DNA from: JAXDMK01 sp963790325
Lineage (GTDB): Bacteria > Actinomycetota > Acidimicrobiia > Acidimicrobiales > AC-14
Length of the DNA stretch: 64,000 nt
NCBI GenBank assembly: GCA_963790325.1
Contig: CAWBNY010000004.1
Span: forward strand, 5,525 to 69,524
Reading direction: 5' to 3'
The translations under genes and the position numbers were made by a program. The notes below the pieces were generated by a model. That model was not told the origin of the DNA and ran no database searches. It worked only from the letters and a program-made list of their open reading frames with translations. Shown piece after piece: positions 7,811 through 15,640 of this stretch; position 1 is the first letter of the stretch; every line of letters begins with the position of its first letter.

Positions 7811-10129
7811 ATGCAGACATCACCCACGTTCCTCGGCCGGGTCGCCGGCTGGTGCTTCGACCACCGGGCCAAGGCGGTCGGCCTCTGGCTGGTCGCCCTC
7901 GTCACGATCCTCGCCGCGGCCGGCTCCGTCGGCTCGCGCTTCAGCGCCACGTCCGCCGTCCCCGGCTCCGGCAGCGCCGCTGGGTTCGCGGTGCTCGAGG
8001 AGCACTTCCCCGAGCTGGGCACGGGTGGGCAGGCGGGGACCATCGTTTTCCGGGCCGAACAGGGGGTCGAGGACCCCGAGGTGCGGGCCGCCATGGCGGC
8101 GCTGTTCGAGCTCGTCGATGCCGGGTTCCCCGATGTCGACGGCGTGGCCCAGCACCCCGGCGGCACCATCGTCTCGCCCTGGTCGGCGCCGGACCAGATC
8201 GCCCGCGGGGGCACGGTCGCCTATGCCCAGGTGAACCTGGCAGCCGAGGTCGACGACACCGCATCGGGGCTCCTCGGGGAGGCGATCAGCGACCACGCCC
8301 CTGCCATCGACGGCCTCGAGGTCTTCCCCGGCGGCCAGTACCTCGCCGTGGTCGCGCCGCCCGAGTCCGAGCTGATCGGACTGGCCTTCGCCATGCTCGT
8401 GCTGATCGTCGCCTTCGGCTCGGTGCTGGCCATGGGGCTGCCCATCGCCGTCGCCCTCGGCGGTGTCGGTGCCGGCATCGGGACGACCCTGCTGCTGAGC
8501 AACGTGTTCACGATCCCCGAGGACGCGACCCTGCTCGGGATCATGATCGGCCTCGGCGTCGGGATCGACTATGCCCTGTTCATCGTCTCCCGCTTCCGGG
8601 AGGGCCTGCACGACGGCCGCTCGCCCCGGGACGCCACCGTCGCCGCGATGGCCTCGTCCGGCCGGGCCGTGGTCTTCGCCGGCACGACCGTGATGATCTC
8701 GATGCTCGGCCTCCTCCTCGTCGGCATCGGCTGGATCGGCGGCATGGGCATCGGCGTGTCGGCGACGGTGCTGGCCACCATGCTCACGTCGACGACGCTC
8801 CTCCCGGCGCTGCTCGGCTTCGCCCGCGAACGAGTCGAGCTCACCCGCTGGCGGGGCCTGGTCGCCGCCGGCTTCGTCGCCGTCGCCCTCCTCGCGCTCG
8901 GCCTCGGGCTCGCCCCGCTGGCGGCGATCGGCGCCCTGCTCGCCCTGCTCGCCCTGCTCGCCAGCGTCGCCGTCCAGCCCCTGCGCCGCCCCGTCCCCCG
9001 GCGGGCGGCCACGCCGGTGCGCTCGACCTACGCCTACCGCTGGAGCCGCACCATCCAGCGCCATCCGTGGCGTTGGCTGCTCGGCGCCACCACCGTGCTG
9101 GTGCTCCTGGCCGCGCCGGTCACGAGCATCCGCCTGGGCTGGGCCGACGAGGGCAACTTCCCCGAGGGCACGCCGACCCGGCAGGCCTACGATCTCCTGG
9201 CCGAGGGCTTCGGCGCCGGGTTCAACGGGCCGTTCCTGGTCACCGTCGTCTCCGACGACGCGCCGGCCGTCCTCCGGCTGCAGCGGGCTCTGGCCCAGAC
9301 ACCGGGCGTCGCCGCCGTCACCCCGCCCGTCGCCGACGACCCCACCCACCCGTCGGCCTTCCTCATGCGGCTCGTGGCCACCACCGCACCCCAGGACGAG
9401 GCGACCGGCGATCTCGTCCGCCACCTGCGCGACGACGTCATCCCCGCGGCCGGCGCCGGGCTCGACGTGCAGGTCACCGGCGCCGCCGCCACCAGCATCG
9501 ACATCACCGACTACCTGGCCGAGCGCACCGTCGTCTTCTTCGGGGCGGTGCTGGCCCTCTCTTTCGTGCTGCTGCTGCTGGTGTTCCGGTCGCTGCTGGT
9601 GCCGCTCAAGGCCGTGGTCATGAACGTGCTGTCGATCGGCGCCGCCTACGGCATCGTCGTCGCCGTCTTCCAGTGGGGGTGGGCCGGCTCGGTGCTCGGC
9701 ATCGAGGGCGGGCCGATCAACCCGTTCATCCCGATGATGCTCTTCGCCGTCGTGTTCGGCCTCTCGATGGACTACGAGGTCTTCATGCTCTCCCGCATCC
9801 GGGAGGAGTACGTCCGCACTGGTGACGCCACCACGTCGGTGGCCGACGGCCTGGCCTCCACGGCAAAGGTCATCACGGCCGCCGCCGCCATCATGGTCGT
9901 GGTCTTCGCCTCGTTCCTGCTCGAGGACATCCGGGAGATCAAGCTGTTCGGCCTCGGGCTTGCCGTCGCCGTCCTGCTCGACGCCACCCTCGTCCGCATG
10001 GTGGTCGTGCCGGCCACCCTGGAGCTGCTCGGCGAGCGCAACTGGTGGCTCCCGACCTGGCTTGACCGGCTCCTGCCCCACGTCGAGATCGAACGCACCG
10101 AGCCGGTGCCCGAGCTGGTGGCGGCATGA
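7811..10129 (+). CDS. MMPL/RND-family lipid or drug exporter
   Basis: 772 aa from ATG 7811 (an in-frame ATG at 7769 would add 14 uncharged residues; neither has a strong ribosome site). It has the duplicated MMPL layout: TM1 at ~17-35, a first extracellular domain to ~180, a block of five TM segments (~185-380), TM7 near 430, a second extracellular domain (~450-580), and a final TM block. The GxxxDY motifs of the proton relay are visible (GLGVGIDYALF and VFGLSMDYEVFM). Such proteins export lipids or drugs by proton motive force. The neighbouring two-component system probably regulates it. Confidence 0.93.
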   Translation: MQTSPTFLGRVAGWCFDHRAKAVGLWLVALVTILAAAGSVGSRFSATSAVPGSGSAAGFAVLEEHFPELGTGGQAGTIVFRAEQGVEDPEVRAAMAALFELVDAGFPDVDGVAQHPGGTIVSPWSAPDQIARGGTVAYAQVNLAAEVDDTASGLLGEAISDHAPAIDGLEVFPGGQYLAVVAPPESELIGLAFAMLVLIVAFGSVLAMGLPIAVALGGVGAGIGTTLLLSNVFTIPEDATLLGIMIGLGVGIDYALFIVSRFREGLHDGRSPRDATVAAMASSGRAVVFAGTTVMISMLGLLLVGIGWIGGMGIGVSATVLATMLTSTTLLPALLGFARERVELTRWRGLVAAGFVAVALLALGLGLAPLAAIGALLALLALLASVAVQPLRRPVPRRAATPVRSTYAYRWSRTIQRHPWRWLLGATTVLVLLAAPVTSIRLGWADEGNFPEGTPTRQAYDLLAEGFGAGFNGPFLVTVVSDDAPAVLRLQRALAQTPGVAAVTPPVADDPTHPSAFLMRLVATTAPQDEATGDLVRHLRDDVIPAAGAGLDVQVTGAAATSIDITDYLAERTVVFFGAVLALSFVLLLLVFRSLLVPLKAVVMNVLSIGAAYGIVVAVFQWGWAGSVLGIEGGPINPFIPMMLFAVVFGLSMDYEVFMLSRIREEYVRTGDATTSVADGLASTAKVITAAAAIMVVVFASFLLEDIREIKLFGLGLAVAVLLDATLVRMVVVPATLELLGERNWWLPTWLDRLLPHVEIERTEPVPELVAA

Positions 10130-10534
10130 AAGCCATCACCTGCCGCACCTACGGCGTCCTCCAGCTGGAGGAGGTCGTACGAGCCGGCGCCGGGCGCTGA
10201 CGACGTGCTCGTCGACATGCACGCGGCGTCGGTGTTCGTCCCGGGGGGCACACTCGTGCAGGTCGGCGGCGACTCCGGCAATCGCTGGATCGGTCCCATC
10301 GGCCGGATGGTCGCCGCCGCCGGGCTCTCCCCGTTCGTCAGCCAGCGGATGACGAGCTTCGCGGTGCAGCCGAACCCGCGGGACCTCGTCCTCCTCGCCG
10401 ACCTCGTCGAGCGCGGCCAGGTCGCTTTCGTGCTCGACCAGACCTTCGCCCTCGGCGAGGTCGCCGACGCCATCCGCCACGTCGAGGGTGGCCACACCCG
10501 CGGCAAGACCATCGTCACCACCACCAGGAGCTGA
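10126..10534 (+). pseudogene. Remnant of a zinc-type alcohol dehydrogenase / quinone oxidoreductase
   Basis: ATG 10126 overlaps the MMPL stop (ATGA) and reads MKAITCRTYG ... LEEVV, the usual MDR-family N-terminus, then hits TGA at ~10198. The next frame continues YEPAPGADDVLVDMHAASV, so one frameshift lies near 10180. Directly after HAASV the text jumps to FVPGGTLVQVGG and the family C-terminus (VLDQTFALGEVADAIRHVEGG ... GKTIVT), so about 170-180 codons holding the catalytic zinc site and Rossmann core are deleted. Both events show decay. Confidence 0.85.
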
Positions 10535-10537
10535 GCC

Positions 10538-11146
10538 ATGCACCCGATCCAGTTCGACGTCGACTACCCCGACGTCCCCCGCAACCGAGCTACCGCGGCC
10601 TTCCGCCTGGTCCTCGTCATCCCGATCCTGGTCGTCCTCGGCGCGGTCGGGGCCACCGGCTTCGCCGACGACGGCACCGAGCTCGCTTGCCTCGCCGCCG
10701 GCGGGCTGTTCCTCCCGCCGCTGCTGCTGATCGTCTTCCGGCAGAAGTACCCGCGCTGGTGGTTCGACTTCAACGTCGGCTTCCTGCGGTTCGACGCCCG
10801 GGTGTTCGCCTACGCCCTGCTGCTCCGCGACGAGTACCCGTCGACCGACGAGGAGCAGGCCGTGCACCTCGAGCTGCCGTACCCCGACGTGGCCACCGAC
10901 CTCAACCGCTGGCTGCCGCTGGTGAAGTGGTTCCTCGCCATCCCGCACTACGTCGTGCTGTTCGTCCTCGGCATCGGTGTCGTGCTGGCCACCATCGCCG
11001 CCTGGTTCGCCATCCTGTGCACCGGCCGCCACCCGCGACGCCTGTTCGACTTCACCGTCGGCGTCATGCGCTGGCACAACCGGGTCGCCGGCTACGCCTT
11101 CGCCCTGGTCACCGACACGTACCCGCCGTTCCGGCTGGCGGCCTGA
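10538..11146 (+). CDS. DUF4389 membrane protein
   Basis: 202 aa. The N-terminal YPDVPRNRATAAFRL leads into a hydrophobic hairpin (~24-68), then FRQKYPRWWFDFNVGFLRF, a central soluble stretch and a second hydrophobic pair (~128-152), then the repeat-like GRHPRRLFDFTVGVMRWHNRVAGYA. The two WWFDFNVG/LFDFTVG blocks are the DUF4389 signature as I recall it. Family function is unknown. Start ATG 10538 lies just after the dehydrogenase remnant, so it was probably the third gene of the MMPL transcription unit. Confidence 0.8.
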   Translation: MHPIQFDVDYPDVPRNRATAAFRLVLVIPILVVLGAVGATGFADDGTELACLAAGGLFLPPLLLIVFRQKYPRWWFDFNVGFLRFDARVFAYALLLRDEYPSTDEEQAVHLELPYPDVATDLNRWLPLVKWFLAIPHYVVLFVLGIGVVLATIAAWFAILCTGRHPRRLFDFTVGVMRWHNRVAGYAFALVTDTYPPFRLAA

Positions 11147-11219
11147 CCGTCAGCCCGCCGAGACGCTCGGCGGTCTGGGCTATCTCGGCCTCGTTGATTT
11201 GGTACTGCACGCGGTCAGT

Positions 11220-11430
11220 CGTCCTCGCCCGCTGTGATCTCGTGCGGGTCAACGACCGGGTGCTGAGTCTCGCTGGCAGGCTGCTCCCGCCCGAGCTTCG
11301 ATCTCTCGTCGCCATTCATCTCGCCACCGCCGAGCGCCTTCGTGGCGAGGTCGGCGAGCTCGTCATCTACGACGAGCGCATGGCGGCCGCCGCCCGTCAG
11401 CTCGGGCACCGAGTGTTCGCGCCCGGATAG
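11220..11430 (+). pseudogene. C-terminal remnant of a VapC-like PIN toxin
   Basis: The frame ending at TAG 11428-11430 reads RVLSLAGRLLPPELRSLVAIHLATAERL ... LVIYDERMAAAARQLGHRVFAPG when scanned in pieces, matching the last ~65 residues of PIN-domain toxins (AIHLATA helix and the late acidic YDER motif). No N-terminal PIN motif (xVDxSA) and no start precede it. The rest of 11147-11573 (about 430 bases between the DUF4389 gene and the sll0787-like gene) holds nothing else I can support. Confidence 0.65.
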
Positions 11431-11573
11431 CGGAGACTCGCCACTCGCTGCCATCGGGTCACCGCGCTGCGGATCGCCCCACGCCATCGCCCGCGCGTGC
11501 CCGTCCGGCAACGCCGGGGGTTCGATGGCTGGGAGCACCGCCGCCAGGTGGCCGCCCGGCAACGGGCAACCGC

Positions 11574-12545
11574 TCAGTCCCTTCGGCGCAGACCCGTGAC
11601 CGGATCGGTGGCCAGGTCGATCACCACGGTCCCCACGCGCCGACCTCCGGCCGTCACCGACACCCGCCCGGTCCGATCCAACCCGCCCACCACCGCCGCC
11701 TCGATGCCGCGGGCGTGGAACGGGCGGAGGCAGTCGTCCTCCCGGCCGGGGGGGACGCACAGGAGGAAGGCGAAGCACGGGAAGCACGTCAGCCACCGGG
11801 TGAGGTCCACACCGGCCGGCGCAGGCAAAAGGTCGAGGTCGACGGTGACGCCCAGGCGGTTGGCTTCCAACAGCATCCCGAGCGACCCGAGGAGGCCGGC
11901 CATGCTCACGTCCTTGGCGGCCACGCATGACCCGTCCGCCGCGACCTGGGCGAGGAGGCGGACGTCGGCGGCCAGGCCGGTGCCCCGCTCGTCGAAGGAG
12001 CGGAAGAAAGGGAAGTCGTCCCGCATGGAGCCGGCGGTGACGGCGGCCACCACCAGGCTCTGACCGGCGGCGGCCCGGGTCATCGACAGGGCCGGACCGC
12101 CGCCCACCAGCCGCCCCAGGCCGAACGCGGACAGCGCCGGCGGGCCGTCGTGGAGGGTGAGATGGCCGCCCACGACGGGCACGTCGTACAGCCGGCCGGC
12201 GTCGCGCATGCCCTCCAGCGCCAGGCGGGCGACCTCGGCCGAGGCCACCACCGTGTCGACGATGGCCAGCGGCACCGCCCCCATGGCGGCCAGGTCGTTG
12301 ACGTTGGCCAGCACCGCGGCCACGCCCGCCCCGTAGGGATCGGCCGCCACCAAGCCGGGGAGCATCGCCTCGCCCCCCACCACCAGGTCGCCACCGACCA
12401 GAGCCCCGTCGTCGCCCGGGCCGGTGAGCCAGTCCGTTCCCCCGAAGACCTCCGACACCACCGCGATGGGCGCCTTGTTGCGCAACCCCGGATGGGCCCG
12501 CACCGCGGCCGCCAGCGCCTCCAAATCTTGCACTAAAGTAGACAC
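11574..12545 (-). CDS. PurM-like AIR synthase-related protein, sll0787 family
   Basis: 323 aa from GTG 12545, chosen because a GAGAGG ribosome site lies just upstream. The PurM-type ATP-binding fold is seen in GPGDDGALV (~34-42), GEAMLPGLVAADPYGAG (~50-66), NVNDLAAMGAVPLAIVDT (~71-88) and VVGGHLTL (~116-123); the second half has AAKDVSMAGLLGSLGM. This matches the sll0787 family, usually found in Nit1-type nitrilase clusters. Here it is divergent from phosphosulfolactate synthase, with only 18 bases between the starts, so the two are probably co-regulated. PurM-like enzymes activate an oxygen or acid with ATP; the substrate is unknown. Confidence 0.85.
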   Translation of the reverse strand: MSTLVQDLEALAAAVRAHPGLRNKAPIAVVSEVFGGTDWLTGPGDDGALVGGDLVVGGEAMLPGLVAADPYGAGVAAVLANVNDLAAMGAVPLAIVDTVVASAEVARLALEGMRDAGRLYDVPVVGGHLTLHDGPPALSAFGLGRLVGGGPALSMTRAAAGQSLVVAAVTAGSMRDDFPFFRSFDERGTGLAADVRLLAQVAADGSCVAAKDVSMAGLLGSLGMLLEANRLGVTVDLDLLPAPAGVDLTRWLTCFPCFAFLLCVPPGREDDCLRPFHARGIEAAVVGGLDRTGRVSVTAGGRRVGTVVIDLATDPVTGLRRRD

Positions 12546-12563
12546 CTCTCTACCATAGGATGC
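12528..12563. promoter_or_regulatory. Compact divergent promoter, probably leaderless toward comA-like gene
   Basis: On the plus strand TTGCAC (12528-12533), 17 bases, then TACCAT (12551-12556) fit a housekeeping -35/-10. Transcription would begin at about 12562-12564, right at the GTG of the phosphosulfolactate synthase gene, implying a leaderless message. On the minus strand the same bases give TATGGT (12558-12553) as a -10 for the sll0787-like gene. The two -10 boxes overlap, so the promoters should be mutually exclusive. Inference from motifs only. Confidence 0.4.
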
Positions 12564-13343
12564 GTGGTTGCTCCGTTCCCGCTCGATCTCCCGGAGCGGT
12601 CGACCAAGCCCCGCCGGGTGGGGCTCACCCACGTGCTCGACAAGGGTCTCACGCCCGGCCAGGTGACCGACCGGCTGGCCACGTGCGGGACCTACGTCGA
12701 CGTGTGGAAGTTCGGCTGGGGCACCGCCTACGTGGACCCCATGGTGGAGGCCAAGCTCGCCGTCCTCGACCAGCACGCCGTGCTCGGCTGCCTGGGGGGC
12801 ACCCTTCTCGAGGTGGCCTGGAGCCAGCGGCGGGCCGACGACCTCCTCGACTGGGCCGCCGGGGCCGGCTTCCCGTGCGTCGAGGTGTCCCGGGGGGCGG
12901 CGCCCATGAGCGTCGCCGACAAGCACGACCTCATCCGGGTGGCGGCGTCGGGGTTCACCGTGCTGTCCGAGGTGGGGGCCAAGAGCCGCACCGCCCGGAT
13001 GGCGCCCGGGGACTGGGCCGACGAGGTGGCGGGCGATCTGGCCGCCGGCGCCCGGTGGGTCATCGCCGAGGGCCGGGAGAGCGGGACGGTGGGCGTCTTC
13101 AACGACGACGGCAGCGTGCGGGAGGACGTGGTGACGGCGGTGGTGGGTGCCGCCGGCGGGGTCGAGCGGGTCGTGTTCGAAGCACCCCGCAAGGACCAGC
13201 AGGCGTGGTTCATCCGCCGCTTCGGGAGCGAGGTCAACCTGGCCAACGTCGCCGTCACCGAGGTCATGGGCCTGGAGACGCTGCGCCTGGGGCTGCGGGC
13301 CGACACCATCGACCTGTCGGTCGGTCGCCTGCCGGTCCGCTAG
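12564..13343 (+). CDS. comA: Phosphosulfolactate synthase (ComA/XcbA-like)
   Basis: 259 aa, GTG start. ComA adds sulfite to phosphoenolpyruvate to make (R)-phosphosulfolactate, the first committed step of coenzyme M synthesis. Family landmarks of the TIM barrel are all visible: VLDKGL (24-29), KFGWGT (49-54), GGTLLE (78-83), EVSRGA (107-112), EGRESG (169-174), FEAPRKDQQ (205-213) and GSEVNLANVA (221-230). Length matches archaeal ComA (~250 aa). It heads a run of eight tightly packed plus-strand genes whose lyase and PLP members match the described bacterial CoM pathway. An overlapping ATG at 12560 is out of frame and not used. Confidence 0.92.
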   Translation: MVAPFPLDLPERSTKPRRVGLTHVLDKGLTPGQVTDRLATCGTYVDVWKFGWGTAYVDPMVEAKLAVLDQHAVLGCLGGTLLEVAWSQRRADDLLDWAAGAGFPCVEVSRGAAPMSVADKHDLIRVAASGFTVLSEVGAKSRTARMAPGDWADEVAGDLAAGARWVIAEGRESGTVGVFNDDGSVREDVVTAVVGAAGGVERVVFEAPRKDQQAWFIRRFGSEVNLANVAVTEVMGLETLRLGLRADTIDLSVGRLPVR

Positions 13344-13345
13344 CG

Positions 13346-14221
13346 GTGGCCAACCTCGTCCCCGGCCAGTACCGGAAGGTGTCGGTGGCGACGGTGGACG
13401 TCCCGCTGACGGTCGATGGCCTGACCAGCCACTTCCTCGGTCGGGAGGTCTACCGGGCGACCCGCTTCGTGGTGGTCCGGCGGGGGGACGACGCGGCCGT
13501 GGTCGAGGTCGATCACGCCGAGGACGGGCTGTTCGCACCGGTGAAGGCGGTGGAGGTCCTGGCCTTGCCGGCCGACTGTGACTACGTGGTCGCGCCCGAG
13601 GTCGACACCGCCATCCCGTCGGCTCTGGCCGCCATCGCCTCCGGCGCCCGCTGCGTCGTGGTCGAGGGTCGCTACCGGCACGTGAGCTTCATCCTCGACC
13701 CCCGGCCCATCCGCATCCGGGTGGGCGACGTGGTGCCGCCGGGGCCGGCCAAGCTCCTCGACCAGGCCCGGCGGGTGCTGGCCGTGGCCGAGGACCTGCC
13801 GCCCGTCGAGCTGGTGCCGGACGTCGTCGACCTGGTCGATCTGGCCGCCGACCATCCGGCGCCGCGCTATCTCCTGCCGTGCCGAGGGTCGGGGATCGCG
13901 GTGGGGGGAGCGGCGGTCGACTTCCTCGACCAGCACCCCGAGCGGGGCGACTGGACCCTGCTCGGCTGCGCCCGGTCCCGAGCCATCCACGAGTGGTTCT
14001 ACGGCGACGTCCCGCCGACGGTGGACACCTGCCCCCGGCGCCTCTTCTCCGGCCGAGGTCTAAGCGACCGCCCGCTGCTCACCAAGTGCTGCCTGCTGGA
14101 GGACCGCAACCTCGACGAGCCGGGGGTGGCGGTGGTGCCGTGGGGCGCCTCCCTCGACCTGGTGCGGCGGGCACTGACCGCCCTGACCACCGCCGAGGAC
14201 CCGACGTGGGCGCCCGCCTGA
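13346..14221 (+). CDS. Cys-rich protein of unknown function in the CoM-type cluster
   Basis: 291 aa, GTG start 3 bases after the comA stop. I recognise no named enzyme. The first ~170 residues are mixed alpha/beta. The last ~110 hold conserved-looking Cys motifs: LPCRGSG (Cys179), LGCARS (Cys208), DTCPRR (Cys229) and TKCCLLED (Cys248-249); Cys78 and Cys103 lie earlier. Such spacing suits an iron-sulfur or zinc site, or thiol chemistry. It overlaps the next lyase gene by 16 bases, so it is firmly part of the operon. It is not similar to archaeal ComB phosphatase. A role in the sulfur-insertion or reduction step is a guess from context. Confidence 0.8.
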   Translation: MANLVPGQYRKVSVATVDVPLTVDGLTSHFLGREVYRATRFVVVRRGDDAAVVEVDHAEDGLFAPVKAVEVLALPADCDYVVAPEVDTAIPSALAAIASGARCVVVEGRYRHVSFILDPRPIRIRVGDVVPPGPAKLLDQARRVLAVAEDLPPVELVPDVVDLVDLAADHPAPRYLLPCRGSGIAVGGAAVDFLDQHPERGDWTLLGCARSRAIHEWFYGDVPPTVDTCPRRLFSGRGLSDRPLLTKCCLLEDRNLDEPGVAVVPWGASLDLVRRALTALTTAEDPTWAPA

Positions 14222-15567
14222 CCGACTCCGCTCTCTACGCCCACCTGTGGGGGACTGACGAGCTGCGGGCCGTGTTCGACGAACGCGCTCGGCTCCAGGG
14301 ATGGCTCGACGTGGTGGCGGCGTTGGCCCGGGCCCAGGCCAAGCTCGGGATCGTCCCCCCCGAGGCGGCCGACGCCATCACCGAGCTGGCCACGGTCGAC
14401 CGCCTCGACCTCGACTTCGTGGCCGCCGAGACCCGGCGCACGTCCCACTCCACCCTCGGCCTGATCCACGGCCTGCAGCGGGTGCTGCCCCCCGAGGCGG
14501 CCGGGCACGTGTACGTGGGCACCACCGTCCAGGACGTCACCGACACGTGGACGGTGCTCGCCCTGCGGGAGGTGGGGCGGGTGGCATGGCGCGACCTGCG
14601 CATCGTCGAGGGCCTCCTCCTCGACCTGGCCGAGCGCCACCGGGACACGGTCATGGTCGGGCGGACCCACGGCCAGCCGGGGTCGCCGATCACGTTCGGG
14701 TACAAAGCCGCCTCGTGGGCGGACGAGGTCCGCCGCCACCTCGACCGGCTGGCCGAGGGCCGGCCCCGGTGGCTGGTCGGCCAGCTGGGCGGGGCCGTCG
14801 GCGTCCTCGGCTACTTCGGGGCCGACGGGCCGGCCCTTCGATCCGCCTTCTGCACCGAGCTCGATCTCGACGATCCGGCGATCTCGTGGCTGACGGCGAG
14901 GGACCGGCTGGCAGAGGCGGCGTCGGTGTTCGCCCTGGTCACGGGCACCTTGGCCCGCATCGGCAACGAGGTCCTCGAACTGCAGCGGCCCGAGATCGGC
15001 GAGCTGGCCGAGCCCACCACGGCCGACGTCGTGGGCAGCATCACCATGCCCCACAAGCGCAACCCGGAGCGCAGCGAGCACCTCGACACCCTGGCCCGGC
15101 TGGTGCGGGCCAACGCCGCCGTCCTCGTCGAGGGCGTGGCCCAGCTCCACGAGCGGGACGGGCGGGCGTGGAAGGCGGAGTGGGTGGCGTTCCCCGAGGT
15201 GTGCCTGCTCACTGGAGTCGCCCTGCGGACCGCGATCGAGCTGCTCACCGGCCTCGAGGTCGACGGCGAGGCGATGGCCCGCCGGGTCGGGCAACGGGAC
15301 GAGGCGGGCTCGGAGCGGGTGCTGGCCGTCCTCACCGCCCGCCTCGGCCGCCACCCGGCCCGGGAAGCGCTCCACCGGGCCCTCCGACCGGGCTCCGCCG
15401 GAACACCGTCTCTGGCCGACGCAGTCGTCGCCGAAGGCCTCCTCACCGCCGACGAGGTCGCCCGCCTGCTCGCCGAGCCGGCCGTCGAGGGGGCCGTGGC
15501 CATGGTCGACGAGGTCGTCCGCCGGGGTCGCGCCGCCCGGGCCGGCGACCCGTCGGCGTGGGCCTGA
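14206..15567 (+). CDS. Aspartase/fumarase-superfamily lyase 1 (adenylosuccinate lyase-like; XcbB/C candidate)
   Basis: 453 aa from GTG 14206. All superfamily regions are present: C1 VYVGTTVQDVTDT (102-114), C2 VGRTHGQPGSP (151-161), and the C3 signature loop GSITMPHKRNP (277-287) fitting G-S-x2-M-x2-K-x-N, with Ser278 as the probable catalytic base. No other purine gene is near, so ordinary PurB is unlikely. In the bacterial CoM pathway known from Xanthobacter, a member of this superfamily eliminates phosphate from phosphosulfolactate to give sulfoacrylate, and a second acts later. Position right after comA and the Cys-rich gene makes this the likeliest phosphate-eliminating lyase; which lyase does which step is inference. 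Confidence 0.85.
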   Translation: MGARLTDSALYAHLWGTDELRAVFDERARLQGWLDVVAALARAQAKLGIVPPEAADAITELATVDRLDLDFVAAETRRTSHSTLGLIHGLQRVLPPEAAGHVYVGTTVQDVTDTWTVLALREVGRVAWRDLRIVEGLLLDLAERHRDTVMVGRTHGQPGSPITFGYKAASWADEVRRHLDRLAEGRPRWLVGQLGGAVGVLGYFGADGPALRSAFCTELDLDDPAISWLTARDRLAEAASVFALVTGTLARIGNEVLELQRPEIGELAEPTTADVVGSITMPHKRNPERSEHLDTLARLVRANAAVLVEGVAQLHERDGRAWKAEWVAFPEVCLLTGVALRTAIELLTGLEVDGEAMARRVGQRDEAGSERVLAVLTARLGRHPAREALHRALRPGSAGTPSLADAVVAEGLLTADEVARLLAEPAVEGAVAMVDEVVRRGRAARAGDPSAWA

Positions 15568-15591
15568 CCCGGTGGTCCATGCGCTGGCCGT

Positions 15592-15626
15592 CCGGACCGG
15601 TGACACTGCGGGGGTTCACCAGTCCG
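15592..15626. repeat. Diverged copy of dispersed GGTGAC palindrome
   Basis: Left arm CCGGACCGGTGA (15592-15603) and right arm TTCACCAGTCCG (15615-15626) are inverted with about one mismatch over 11 bases and an 11-base loop. It lies in the short gap between the lyase and PLP genes. It shares its core with palindromes at 29093, 35406 and 44778. Confidence 0.5.
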
Positions 15627-15640
15627 AACGGAGACCTCCC

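Noticed and set aside
7820..10081. Long minus-strand open frame (753 codons) opposite the MMPL gene
   Set aside because: It is Gly/Asp/Arg/His-rich antisense text of a well-supported transporter and has no family features; high GC leaves antisense frames open.
12560..13345. ATG at 12560 as start of the 13346-14221 protein
   Set aside because: The extension is out-of-frame shadow of comA; the conserved text begins after GTG 13346.
13346..14221. Archaeal-type phosphosulfolactate phosphatase ComB
   Set aside because: I see no ComB-like motifs, and the bacterial route eliminates phosphate with a lyase instead.
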